A DNA stretch of 5,495 bases. Origin: Verrucomicrobiales bacterium (GTDB lineage Bacteria; Verrucomicrobiota; Verrucomicrobiia; Verrucomicrobiales; DEV007). The stretch is from assembly GCA_022424805.1 (NCBI GenBank), contig JAKMGR010000374.1, positions 1-5,495 of the forward strand. The letters are read 5' to 3'. The notes beneath the pieces are model-generated. The model saw nothing but the letters and a program-made list of their open reading frames with translations, did not search any database and was not told the origin of the DNA. The stretch's first letter is position 1; each line of letters starts with the position of its first letter. A program made the translations under genes and the position numbers. Shown piece by piece: positions 1 to 5,358 of the stretch.

Positions 1-843
1 GATCCCGGCCATGCCGTTTCCGCTGCATCGATTTCTGCGAATGAGCGGTTCGGTGCCTGGCATTCGTACGCCGATTCCCGCGCGGCGATTCCCGTAGCAA
101 TTGTTCCCTTCGACAAGAGGAGTGGCGCCCTCGCGAATCCCGATTCCGGCGCGAACGTTTTGGAAACAATGATTCCCCTTGATCAGAGGAGAAGAGTTCC
201 GGCAACCGATCCCACCCCTCAGGTTTTCGGAACAACGGTTTCCTGTGACTGTCGGGCTGGCGTGGTTGGCGATGCCGATCCCGCCTCCCATATTCCGGAA
301 AACGACGTTGTCGGAAATGACCGATTCATTATTTTCACCGGCAACTCCGATTCCAGCCTGACCGTTGTCCCGGACAATGCATCGCGTCACCCTGGCAGAC
401 ACACCAACTATGGAGATAGCCGGCTGCGAATCTTCGAAACCGACCGCACCATGAGAATCCGCCAGGTTTTCGCCCCGCTCGGCATGGTGCTTCGCATAGA
501 GTGCCTCATCAAATCCGCCATCGGCACCGGTGACCGTAAATCCATCCATCGAAGAACCCTCCGCAAGGGAAACCACCGGTGAACCGGAAAAGGCAAGGAT
601 AGTCTTTTCCGCCCGGAGCAGTCCTTTCTTCCCGCCCTCATCGTTCCCAAGGCTGATGAGGTGAACGCCGGGGCGAAGCTGGACCTGTCCTTCGTAGATC
701 CCGGGCTGAACGAGGATTCGAGCCCCTTCCTTCGCCGCATTGATTGCATCCTGAATCGTTTGGTAATCGCCCGGAACGGAAATCTCCTCCGCCGAAGTCA
801 GTCCTGCGCCGAGGAGAAGAAGGATAGCGATTCGTAAACTCAT
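1..843 (-). CDS. Exported right-handed parallel beta-helix repeat protein (partial, C-terminus beyond window)
   Basis: An open frame of 281 codons runs from an ATG at 843 to the left edge without a stop, so the C-terminus is missing. Residues 1-18 form a signal peptide (MSLRIAILLLLGAGLTSA, cleavage after TSA), so the protein is exported. Residues 23-52 carry the opening block typical of pectin-lyase-fold (PbH1/DUF1565) proteins, VPGDYQTIQDAINAA followed by ILVQPGIYEG. From about residue 145 there are coils of 22-24 residues, each with a GIG turn (164, 188, 211, 233 and 256) followed by a G-N-x-C-x-x-N turn. Cys at 204, 226, 249 and 273 sits at the same place in successive coils. Such proteins often bind or cleave polysaccharide, or act as adhesins, but I see no catalytic signature in the visible part, so enzymatic activity is not claimed. 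No Shine-Dalgarno sequence precedes the ATG; the start is chosen because the signal peptide begins there. Its promoter is unclear. Confidence 0.9.
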   Translation of the reverse strand, partial: MSLRIAILLLLGAGLTSAEEISVPGDYQTIQDAINAAKEGARILVQPGIYEGQVQLRPGVHLISLGNDEGGKKGLLRAEKTILAFSGSPVVSLAEGSSMDGFTVTGADGGFDEALYAKHHAERGENLADSHGAVGFEDSQPAISIVGVSARVTRCIVRDNGQAGIGVAGENNESVISDNVVFRNMGGGIGIANHASPTVTGNRCSENLRGGIGCRNSSPLIKGNHCFQNVRAGIGIREGATPLVEGNNCYGNRRAGIGVRMPGTEPLIRRNRCSGNGMAGI

Positions 844-892
844 ACCGCAAACTACCACTTTTTGAGATCAGAGTGCATTCAAAAAAACCGAG

Positions 893-990
893 GCAAATTC
901 GGGCTGAAAGCCCGATCGCACAAAGCTCACCCCTTCAGGGTTGGTATTGAATGAAATAGCCGAACCCGCCCTGAAAGGTCGGCCGCAAAG
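893..990. repeat. REP-like palindromic intergenic repeat
   Basis: Several short inverted repeats are packed into about 100 bases of non-coding DNA. CGGGCT-GAA-AGCCCG lies at 900-914. CCCTTCAGGG (931-940) is nearly complementary to CCCTGAAAGG (969-978). GGGTTGG (938-944) pairs with CCGAACCC (960-967) apart from one bulged G. The GGGCTGAAAGCCCG and CCCTGAAAGG cores resemble dispersed REP-type elements I associate with several environmental bacterial phyla; this is memory, not a search. Such elements are usually mobilised in trans by IS200/REP-type tyrosine transposases, none of which lies in this window. The edges are approximate. It could instead be a mere cluster of hairpins. Confidence 0.45.
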
Positions 991-1173
991 CTACGAACAA
1001 TGTCAGATCGATGACTCAAGAGAGAATGATGGTGAAGGGAACAGGGTTGAGTGCCGAAGGTGGGTATCTCGTTTTCGCAAACGTCGCAGTGCTTTGGAAC
1101 GTGCGCCATTCTCTTTCTCTAGCTCCCTCAGCCGCTTGGTCTGGCTGACCTCCATCATCCCGAATTGACTTCG

Positions 1174-1239
1174 CCTGCGGCTCCGCTCTGCGGGCTGCCA
1201 CTTCGTGTCAGTCTATCTCGCTTAGCTGGATGCCCGTTT
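1174..1239. repeat. 66-bp insert inside the OrfA remnant
   Basis: On the minus strand, CGCTGG (coding R-W) ends at 1240 and CGAAGTCAATTCGGG (coding R-S-Q-F-G) resumes at 1173. Joining them restores the expected OrfA spacing between the conserved W and G, so the 66 bases between look inserted. The insert ends in CGCAGG, close to the flanking CGCTGG, and contains a second copy of CGAAGT. On the plus strand it reads CTTCGT, 16 bases, TAGCTG, a pattern shared with the other insert at 1264-1320. Its nature is unknown; a small REP/MITE-like element is possible. Confidence 0.45.
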
Positions 1240-1263
1240 CCAGCGATGGAAGGTTTGCTCACA

Positions 1264-1320
1264 GCAGAGCGTAGTGATACAGCCAGCAGCTAGGTTGCCT
1301 GATGCGCGAACGAAGATAGG
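1264..1320. repeat. 57-bp insert inside the OrfA remnant
   Basis: This stretch separates the OrfA fragments ending in S-E-H-D-I and beginning E-Q-T-F-H-R-W, which are normally one residue apart. About 57-59 bases therefore appear to have been inserted. On the minus strand it reads CTTCGT, 17 bases, TAGCTG, echoing the insert at 1174-1239 but in the opposite orientation. No coding potential is visible. The exact borders are uncertain by a few bases, because TG occurs on both sides. Confidence 0.4.
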
Positions 1321-1480
1321 CAAATGTCGTGCTCACTGTAGACGTCAAGGATGGTCTTTCCTCCGTCTGCCTTCCGCAGGGATGCGGATTCCTTCTGCTG
1401 TAGTGCGGCGTTTGCCTTTCATTTTCTGGGGCCTTTCTACAGGGTCCCAGATTTTCATTCAAGATGGATCAGTTTAACGA

Positions 1481-1504
1481 GGCCCAACCAGATGGCGTTG
1501 GGCC
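1481..1504. repeat. Perfect 8-bp-stem hairpin next to the IS end
   Basis: GGCCCAAC (1481-1488) and GTTGGGCC (1497-1504) form a perfect inverted repeat around an 8-base loop. No run of T follows on either strand, so it is a poor intrinsic terminator. It lies 9 bases outside the probable IS3 end at 1471. It may be a palindromic unit of the kind some IS3 elements choose as targets, or a bidirectional structure with another role. Confidence 0.5.
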
Positions 1505-1524
1505 GAGTGATCGGTCCTTCGACT

Positions 1525-1554
1525 ATAATTGATTACTGAATCCAATACAATTAT
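1525..1554. repeat. AT-rich inverted repeat, possible operator
   Basis: ATAATTG (1525-1531) and CAATTAT (1548-1554) are perfect 7-base arms separated by 16 bases. The centre-to-centre distance of about two helical turns would suit a dimeric DNA-binding protein. A perfect TATAAT occurs at 1524-1529, but I find no good -35 at the right distance. The repeat lies about 50-80 bases upstream of the promoter at 1605-1634, so a regulatory role for the pilin locus is possible but unproven. Confidence 0.25.
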
Positions 1555-1604
1555 CGCCTGACGGTTCGATCTCTTCATGCGCTCCGGGGAATCCGTGCTT
1601 CATC

Positions 1605-1634
1605 TTGACTCGCGGCATCAGACTATGCTACAGT
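1605..1634 (+). promoter_or_regulatory. Putative sigma70-type promoter of the prepilin locus
   Basis: TTGACT (1605-1610) and TACAGT (1629-1634) are separated by 18 bases. TGC immediately precedes the -10 box and makes an extended -10 element. Transcription would start near 1640-1642, almost exactly where the structured leader begins. It is the best promoter candidate between the IS remnant and the first prepilin gene. Confidence 0.5.
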
Positions 1635-1639
1635 CCAAT

Positions 1640-1697
1640 GCCGAGGGTGGCGAAGTGCCAACCCGTTTTCGCGCCTGAACCTCGGTAATCAGGTTCA
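1640..1697 (+). promoter_or_regulatory. Structured 5' leader with competing hairpins
   Basis: CCGAGG (1641-1646) can pair with CCTCGG (1680-1685), enclosing a small hairpin of GGGTGGC with GCCAACCC. Alternatively TGAACCT (1676-1682) can pair with AGGTTCA (1691-1697) around an 8-base loop. The two pairings share bases 1680-1682 and exclude each other, an arrangement seen in attenuators and riboswitches. The first bases, GCCGAGGGTGGCGAA, also resemble the start of a bacterial leucine tRNA, with CCTCGG as a matching 3' acceptor strand. The stretch is far too short for a tRNA and has no anticodon or T arm. I do not recognise a known riboswitch class. Confidence 0.35.
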
Positions 1698-1722
1698 TTG
1701 TCAACATTCGAGAGCCATACGT

Positions 1723-2163
1723 TTGAAAATCTCCTCGGTAAAACATCTTAATTTCTCGCACTCGCGGAAGGTTGCCCTGCATCCTTCCTTAGCGTTTTCG
1801 ATTTTGGAAATTACCCTTGTTGTGGCGCTGCTCCTTGCCCTTGCTTCCATTAGCTTTCTTGGTTTCAGCTCCTACTCGGAGTGGACCAAGGGACGGGAGG
1901 CTTCGATAGACCTCAGGTCCGTTTACATCGCTCAGCGGGCCTATCTTGCCGACCATCCCACCGAAGATGCGGCAACACTCGGGCCTGATCTGATCATTCC
2001 ATATCTCCCCGGTGGTGCAGAACTTCCCTCGATCGTGTCACTGGAAGGTACTCCGTTGGAGATCGACCTGACATCGATGCCGCCTGTTTTTCTTGAGGGT
2101 GGTGCTCCATATGATCCTTCAGACCGAGCGGATGACGGTCTGTGGGACGTCGGGAAATTCTGA
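1723..2163 (+). CDS. Prepilin-like protein (type II secretion pseudopilin / type IV pilin family)
   Basis: This 146-residue protein begins with a basic leader and a class III signal sequence. The predicted prepilin peptidase cut is A24|F25, followed by SILE with Glu29 at mature position +5, then a hydrophobic helix (LVVALLLALASISFLGF). That is the hallmark of pilins and pseudopilins, which are processed by a PilD-type peptidase and assembled from the inner membrane. The roughly 120-residue mature protein has an amphipathic stretch (about 53-80) and a short C-terminal domain with P-Y-L-P-G-G, an M-P-P-V motif and a final Y-D-P-S...D-G-L-W-D-V-G segment. The likely start is TTG at 1723, since no in-frame ATG would keep a sensible leader; CGAGAG at 1709-1714 is a weak ribosome site. 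It follows a good promoter and a structured leader and precedes a run of secreted proteins. Membership of the pilin superfamily is firm. Which machine it serves is unknown. Confidence 0.85.
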   Translation: MKISSVKHLNFSHSRKVALHPSLAFSILEITLVVALLLALASISFLGFSSYSEWTKGREASIDLRSVYIAQRAYLADHPTEDAATLGPDLIIPYLPGGAELPSIVSLEGTPLEIDLTSMPPVFLEGGAPYDPSDRADDGLWDVGKF

Positions 2164-2577
2164 GCTCCAGTTTCGCGGTTACGGATTCGGGAGGCGCAGG
2201 CGAGGTCCTCATCGGCTCTCGTTCGATCGAGGCGAAACGGAGATGTTCCCGATCCTGTTGCTGGCGGCGCCGCGAAGAGCTGCATCGAGTCCGACCGGCC
2301 CGTTGTATCATTTTTGATTTTTCCTGCTTAAAGGAGAATATCGATCCGTCATACGGGCTGCCTACCCTAGGAAAAACGTACATTCACCTCGTCTGGATAT
2401 GAAAGCAGTATTCCTTAACCTCGCAGTTCAGCTTGGCAGGTTCCTCGGGATTTCTATCGAATCCGAGGAGGCACTGATTTCCTGCTTCCCACGCACGGAT
2501 GGCAGAAGCTTTTGCGGCCCATCGAAAATTTAAAATTTTATCCTATTCTATACATAGATTGCTGTATTTAACGATTT
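2164..2577. other. 414-base stretch without a convincing gene
   Basis: No reading frame here has recognisable motifs. AAGGAGA at 2331-2337 looks like a good ribosome binding site, yet no ATG, GTG or TTG follows at a usable distance. A hairpin of CCTCGG-G-ATT (2443-2452) with AATCCGAGG (2460-2468), with one bulged G and a 7-base loop, lies inside a weaker outer pair GCAGG (2436-2440) / CCTGC (2481-2485). The right end turns AT-rich. It may be a long leader for the gene at 2638, or the relic of a lost gene. Confidence 0.4.
2525..2560 (+). promoter_or_regulatory. AT-rich block, possible promoter or UP element
   Basis: A perfect palindrome, AAAATTT-A-AAATTTT (2525-2539), is followed by TATTCT (2544-2549) and TATACA (2549-2554), either of which could be a -10 box. 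I cannot find a convincing -35 hexamer. The block stands out from its GC-richer surroundings and lies about 80-110 bases before the ATG at 2638, so it may drive the secreted-protein genes separately from the first prepilin. Confidence 0.25.
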
Positions 2578-2637
2578 ATGCTTGACTATGGCCTTACATT
2601 CCTCCAGTGTTGTTGTCGCAAATCATACACGTACGAA

Positions 2638-3618
2638 ATGAACAAATTAAAAAGACCCGATGGATTTAAAAACTGGGGAATCCTCCTCCAGCCCCGCAGT
2701 TTCTTCGCTTTGATCACCGCTCTGGCGGCAACTCCGGTTTTGATGCTGGGGCAGGAAGAGTCTCCGATTATCCCCGTTGGCACGCTGAGCGCCTATCCGA
2801 CGATGGTCCAGACCGGTACCCACCCCACCCTGACCTGGGATGTTACTGTCCCTGAGGCTGTTTCAGATATTGTGTCCATCGAAAATACAGGGACGGTTCG
2901 CGCTGATCGTTGCGTCTTCGCCGATGTCAGGGTACTTGGGGCCTCCGTGAAGAGAGTTTGGAAAAATTGGCGTGGTAGAGTTGTCCACTGGGAATGGGTA
3001 CCCACGCAAGGAAGGGTGAGTCAGAATGGAGACTCCTCAAAAAGCTTTTTCTTTGATACGCATGATCGCGTCAACCCCAATAAGATTGTTTGGTCGACGA
3101 AGCTGGCTAGCGGGGACACTCTCGATTTCAGTGGACGCTACGTGCGCTACAACGGGTCTTGGAGCTCGACGCACGATTCCCGTTCGGTTTCCCAAAATGT
3201 CAGGGCCCTTCGGAATGGCGATGTCCCCCCGACGACGACGCCTCTGTATCAGCAGCCTTCCATTGAGTCCTTCCTCCTTCCATTTCTCGATTCGGAAGGT
3301 AAGATAAAGATCGGCTCGAGAGACGTGATTTACTTGGTCGAGCTGACCCATACGGATACGAATAGCAGTGGGTTTGATCTTCAAGATCTGGTATTTCTGG
3401 TCAGTTTTTATGAAGAGGTTGAGACCGATATTGGTTCGGTTGATTGCGATGGGAATCTCACCGAGGTGGAGGATGCTGCCCTGAAGCAAAATAACGGGCA
3501 TGGCAACAACTACGACGGAGTCGACTCAAGCAACCCCGGCCAAAGTCCAAAGAAGCTTAATGATTCGGATCCGAATATCGATGACGAGACCAGAAAGCGT
3601 GGTCGTCGACGCCGTTAA
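2638..3618 (+). CDS. Secreted protein of unknown function with TWDV motif and arginine-rich tail
   Basis: The protein has 326 residues from the ATG at 2638. That start is preferred over the ATG at 2578 because it opens a normal export signal: a basic n-region, then FFALITALAATPVLML ending near G38-Q39. The earlier start would add an unlikely stretch with three consecutive cysteines. The mature part looks beta-rich and opens with S-A-Y-P-T-M-V-Q-T-G-T-H-P-T-L-T-W-D-V (51-69). It continues with a receptor- or matrix-like body, the segment S-G-F-D-L-Q-D-L-V-F-L-V (244-255) and two cysteines (92 and 270) that could form a disulfide. The C-terminus is low-complexity: NNGHGNNYDGVDSSNPG (285-301), an acidic patch, then KRGRRRR. 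I associate this architecture with conserved uncharacterised verrucomicrobial proteins, from memory only. It heads a run of closely spaced genes ending in a second prepilin. No enzyme motif is visible and no Shine-Dalgarno sequence precedes it. Confidence 0.8.
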   Translation: MNKLKRPDGFKNWGILLQPRSFFALITALAATPVLMLGQEESPIIPVGTLSAYPTMVQTGTHPTLTWDVTVPEAVSDIVSIENTGTVRADRCVFADVRVLGASVKRVWKNWRGRVVHWEWVPTQGRVSQNGDSSKSFFFDTHDRVNPNKIVWSTKLASGDTLDFSGRYVRYNGSWSSTHDSRSVSQNVRALRNGDVPPTTTPLYQQPSIESFLLPFLDSEGKIKIGSRDVIYLVELTHTDTNSSGFDLQDLVFLVSFYEEVETDIGSVDCDGNLTEVEDAALKQNNGHGNNYDGVDSSNPGQSPKKLNDSDPNIDDETRKRGRRRR

Positions 3619-3642
3619 CTTCTCCACCAACGTTTTGTCCCT

Positions 3643-4305
3643 GTGGTTTCCAGCCGCCTCATCATTTCCCTACAAGTTTTGAGCACTCGGTCCTTTAGCT
3701 TCCCACCCCCCCTGTTTCTCGCGAATGGCGCCCTGCTGATCTCTCTTTTTGCTGCGGGTAACGCGGCCGGCGATCCCGGTCCGGAAGGGGGTTCTGCTGC
3801 CGGCGCGGCCCGGGGTGCCTCAACGATGACCGAGCCGGTGAAGGGGGAAGCGCTCTCAAACCGGCTTCGGATTGCCAATCAGAACGATCCAGTTCGAAAG
3901 GTGGGGCCTCGCGCTGGTGAGGCGAAAGACCCAGCCCCGCGTTTTACCGGCCGGGACCTGGTCAAGGAGTCAGCGGTTCTGAGTCGGGGAGCGTTGATGG
4001 CGCTCGTTCCGAAAAGGGCGGTTCTCCACCTGCCGGATTCGCTAAAAGACTCCACGGGGGTCAAGGAGGGTTCCACTCTGGTTTCATGGCAGGAATTTCT
4101 GAAATCAAATCGATCTTGGATTCGGACGGTTGAGGTGTCGAGAGAGCGCGCAACCGGTAAGAAACCCTTCTCTGCAGAAGAGGCGGAAGCGCTTCGCTCC
4201 AGCGGCAGGGTCGTGGTGGCAACTTTTCAGGGAGGACCGATTGCGGTACTCCCGTCCTCATTTCCCGAGTCAGTGAGTCCAGAGCCCGGGAAAGAAACAA
4301 ACTGA
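3643..4305 (+). CDS. Putative exported protein of unknown function
   Basis: The open frame gives 220 residues from GTG 3643, or 208 from TTG 3679. The TTG start yields the cleaner signal peptide: arginine near the N-terminus, LFLANGALLISLFAAG, and a cut after N-A-A. I therefore think it the likelier true start, although neither has a ribosome binding site. After a flexible Gly/Ala/Pro-rich linker (about 43-70), the body contains ALVPKRAVLHLP (120-131), SWQEFLKSNRSWIRTVEVSR (148-167) and VVVATFQGGPIAVLP (190-204). The rest is hydrophilic, with no cysteines and no catalytic signature. It begins 24 bases after the stop of the preceding gene, in the same frame, and ends 14 bases before the next, so co-transcription is likely. 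I do not recognise a named family. A structural or chaperone-like periplasmic partner of the neighbouring proteins is a guess. Confidence 0.72.
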   Translation: MVSSRLIISLQVLSTRSFSFPPPLFLANGALLISLFAAGNAAGDPGPEGGSAAGAARGASTMTEPVKGEALSNRLRIANQNDPVRKVGPRAGEAKDPAPRFTGRDLVKESAVLSRGALMALVPKRAVLHLPDSLKDSTGVKEGSTLVSWQEFLKSNRSWIRTVEVSRERATGKKPFSAEEAEALRSSGRVVVATFQGGPIAVLPSSFPESVSPEPGKETN

Positions 4306-4319
4306 ACACGAAACGGCCC

Positions 4320-5336
4320 ATGAAAAAACTACTCTCCCTATTGACGATACCCTTACTTTTGCTCTCGCCCGAGTCCAATGGCGGCGACTACGTTCAATTC
4401 ATCCGCCAAGTCCAGATGCCCGACGAACTGGAGTGGGATATGTCTGTTGAAAAAGCGGGGAACGCCCTCTCTCCGCTCGCGATTAACCCCAACGGAGCCA
4501 GATTTGAGCTCTGGGCGGTTGATTCGGGAACGCTCGCGAGCTTTCTTTTGGACACGACATACGTGAATTCCTACATCCCCGTTGCGGAGGTAAACATTTC
4601 CACTGAAGATCCCTACGAAATCATCCCGAGAACTCGAGTGGATCGGCCTTTCACGGTTGAAATTACTTTGAATGGGCTTACCTCGAATTCTGACGCGCCC
4701 GAAGCTGCGCAAATGGTGAAGCTGCTTCGCCATGTTCAGGCCTACCAAGGGAAAGGCACGGGAAAAAATATCAATCGCGGAAATGCAACCCTGATTTCGG
4801 AGGGTTCGCTTTCCGAGAATGGGGATCATCTCCTGGAATATGCCCTGACCTCGATTCCCGGGGGGGATCGGGAAAAAGTCCGGGGGGAGGAGAGGTTTTC
4901 CGTTTTTTCGCTCGCCGACGTAAACGCGCCCGAATCCATCCTTGATTCCGATACCGTACAGATCTGGCCAATGGCTGATTTCAACGTGGGAGGAATTACT
5001 CCGAATCAGCTGGTGGATGGTCCGTCTCCCCACCTCACGGTTGAGCTAGCAGACCTCTACCCGGACTCGTGGACCTATCTCCAAGTGTATCAAGGCTCGC
5101 CTTCTCTCGGTACTGAAGGGATCCTTGTTCCCGGTTCCTCCGTGTTGGTAGACGGAACCATTCCCCATGATGAGACTCTCACCGTGAAAGATCTGGATTC
5201 AGTGGTCCGTAAAGATGGAAGCTGGACTCTGGAGCTAATCACAGTCACTCCTTTTGGGGCTGAAAGACTTTGGCACACGACATTTCAGGTCAAGAGAAGT
5301 GTCCGTGTGAATAGCGCGATCACGACCGTTCAGTGA
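4320..5336 (+). CDS. Secreted beta-rich protein of unknown function
   Basis: This 338-residue protein starts at an ATG with a classical signal peptide: MKKLLSLLTIPLLLL, then S-P-E-S-N-G-G before D23. The mature part is cysteine-free, alternates short hydrophobic and polar stretches like beta-sandwich proteins, and has no obvious transmembrane anchor. Distinctive segments are D-Y-V-Q-F-I-R-Q-V-Q-M-P (23-34), NPNGARFELWAVDSG (56-70), IPRTRVDRPFTVEITLNGL (102-120), VRGEERFSVFSLAD (177-190), VQIWPMADFNVGGITPNQL (203-221) and a C-terminal ELITVTPFGAERLWHTTFQV (295-314). No Shine-Dalgarno sequence is present. It lies 14 bases after the previous gene and 22 bases before a prepilin gene, so it is probably exported and used together with the pilin-like proteins, perhaps as a surface or tip subunit; that role is inferred from context only. 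Confidence 0.82.
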   Translation: MKKLLSLLTIPLLLLSPESNGGDYVQFIRQVQMPDELEWDMSVEKAGNALSPLAINPNGARFELWAVDSGTLASFLLDTTYVNSYIPVAEVNISTEDPYEIIPRTRVDRPFTVEITLNGLTSNSDAPEAAQMVKLLRHVQAYQGKGTGKNINRGNATLISEGSLSENGDHLLEYALTSIPGGDREKVRGEERFSVFSLADVNAPESILDSDTVQIWPMADFNVGGITPNQLVDGPSPHLTVELADLYPDSWTYLQVYQGSPSLGTEGILVPGSSVLVDGTIPHDETLTVKDLDSVVRKDGSWTLELITVTPFGAERLWHTTFQVKRSVRVNSAITTVQ

Positions 5337-5358
5337 TCTCTTTCGCCGTTGGGAGATA

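Larger units (their letters stand above)
1078..1422 (-). pseudogene. Degenerate IS3-family transposase OrfA
   Basis: Pieces of an IS3 OrfA helix-turn-helix/leucine-zipper protein appear in the right order on the minus strand. They are MKGKRRTTAEGIRI (ATG at 1420-1422), then after a one-base shift LRKADGGKTILDVYSEHDI (to about 1323), EQTFHRW (1240-1260), and FGMMEVSQTKRLRELEKEN (about 1166 to 1108). A possible LRRL follows at 1078-1089. The motifs T-I-L-D-V-x-x-E-H-D-I, E-Q-T-F-x-R-W and F-G-M-M-E-V-S-x-x-K-R-L-R-E-L-E-x-E-N are typical of OrfA, which binds the element's ends. The frame is broken by an extra base near 1380 and by two stretches with no OrfA counterpart (about 1264-1320 and 1174-1239). 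It also lacks the rest of the zipper and the frameshifting junction to OrfB. It is not functional as it stands. Confidence 0.78.
1078..1471 (-). mobile_element. Remnant of an IS3-family insertion sequence
   Basis: The minus strand carries the decayed first reading frame of an IS3-family element (1422 down to about 1078). Upstream of its start, the minus-strand sequence beginning TGATCC at 1471 and continuing TTGAATGAAAATCTGGGACC is a plausible terminal inverted repeat, since IS3 ends begin with TG. The second frame with the DDE catalytic domain is absent, so the element is truncated and cannot move by itself. A TTGAATGAAA match on the plus strand at about 947-956 could be a relic of the other end, but it falls inside the REP-like repeat and may be coincidence. 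No target-site duplication can be defined. Confidence 0.7.

Noticed and set aside
893..914. An intrinsic terminator on the minus strand (hairpin 900-914 then T7 at 881-887)
   Set aside because: A 12-base gap separates the hairpin from the T run, and it would lie upstream of the beta-helix gene with no gene ending there.
1481..1504. An integron attC site
   Set aside because: The outer arms fit the consensus, but attC sites are at least about 55-60 bases with inner L boxes. No integrase or cassette array is present.
1640..1687. A leucine tRNA gene
   Set aside because: The first bases and acceptor strand resemble tRNA-Leu, but only 48 bases are available and there is no anticodon arm, T arm or variable arm.
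2142..2402. An 86-codon plus-strand frame overlapping the end of the first prepilin gene
   Set aside because: Its arginine- and cysteine-rich composition looks random, it has no ribosome site, and it overlaps a well-supported gene in another frame.
2399..2533. A 44-codon plus-strand frame beginning MKAVFLNLAV
   Set aside because: It has no ribosome site or recognisable motif, and its end falls inside the AT palindrome. An opposite-strand frame over the same bases looks equally protein-like but has no start.
2578..2637. An N-terminal extension of the 2638 gene from an ATG at 2578
   Set aside because: It would put about 20 residues including CCC before a normal signal peptide, and it has no ribosome site.
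4353..5033. A long minus-strand open frame opposite the 4320-5336 gene
   Set aside because: It is antisense to a gene with a clear signal peptide and coherent protein sequence, and its translation shows no motif.
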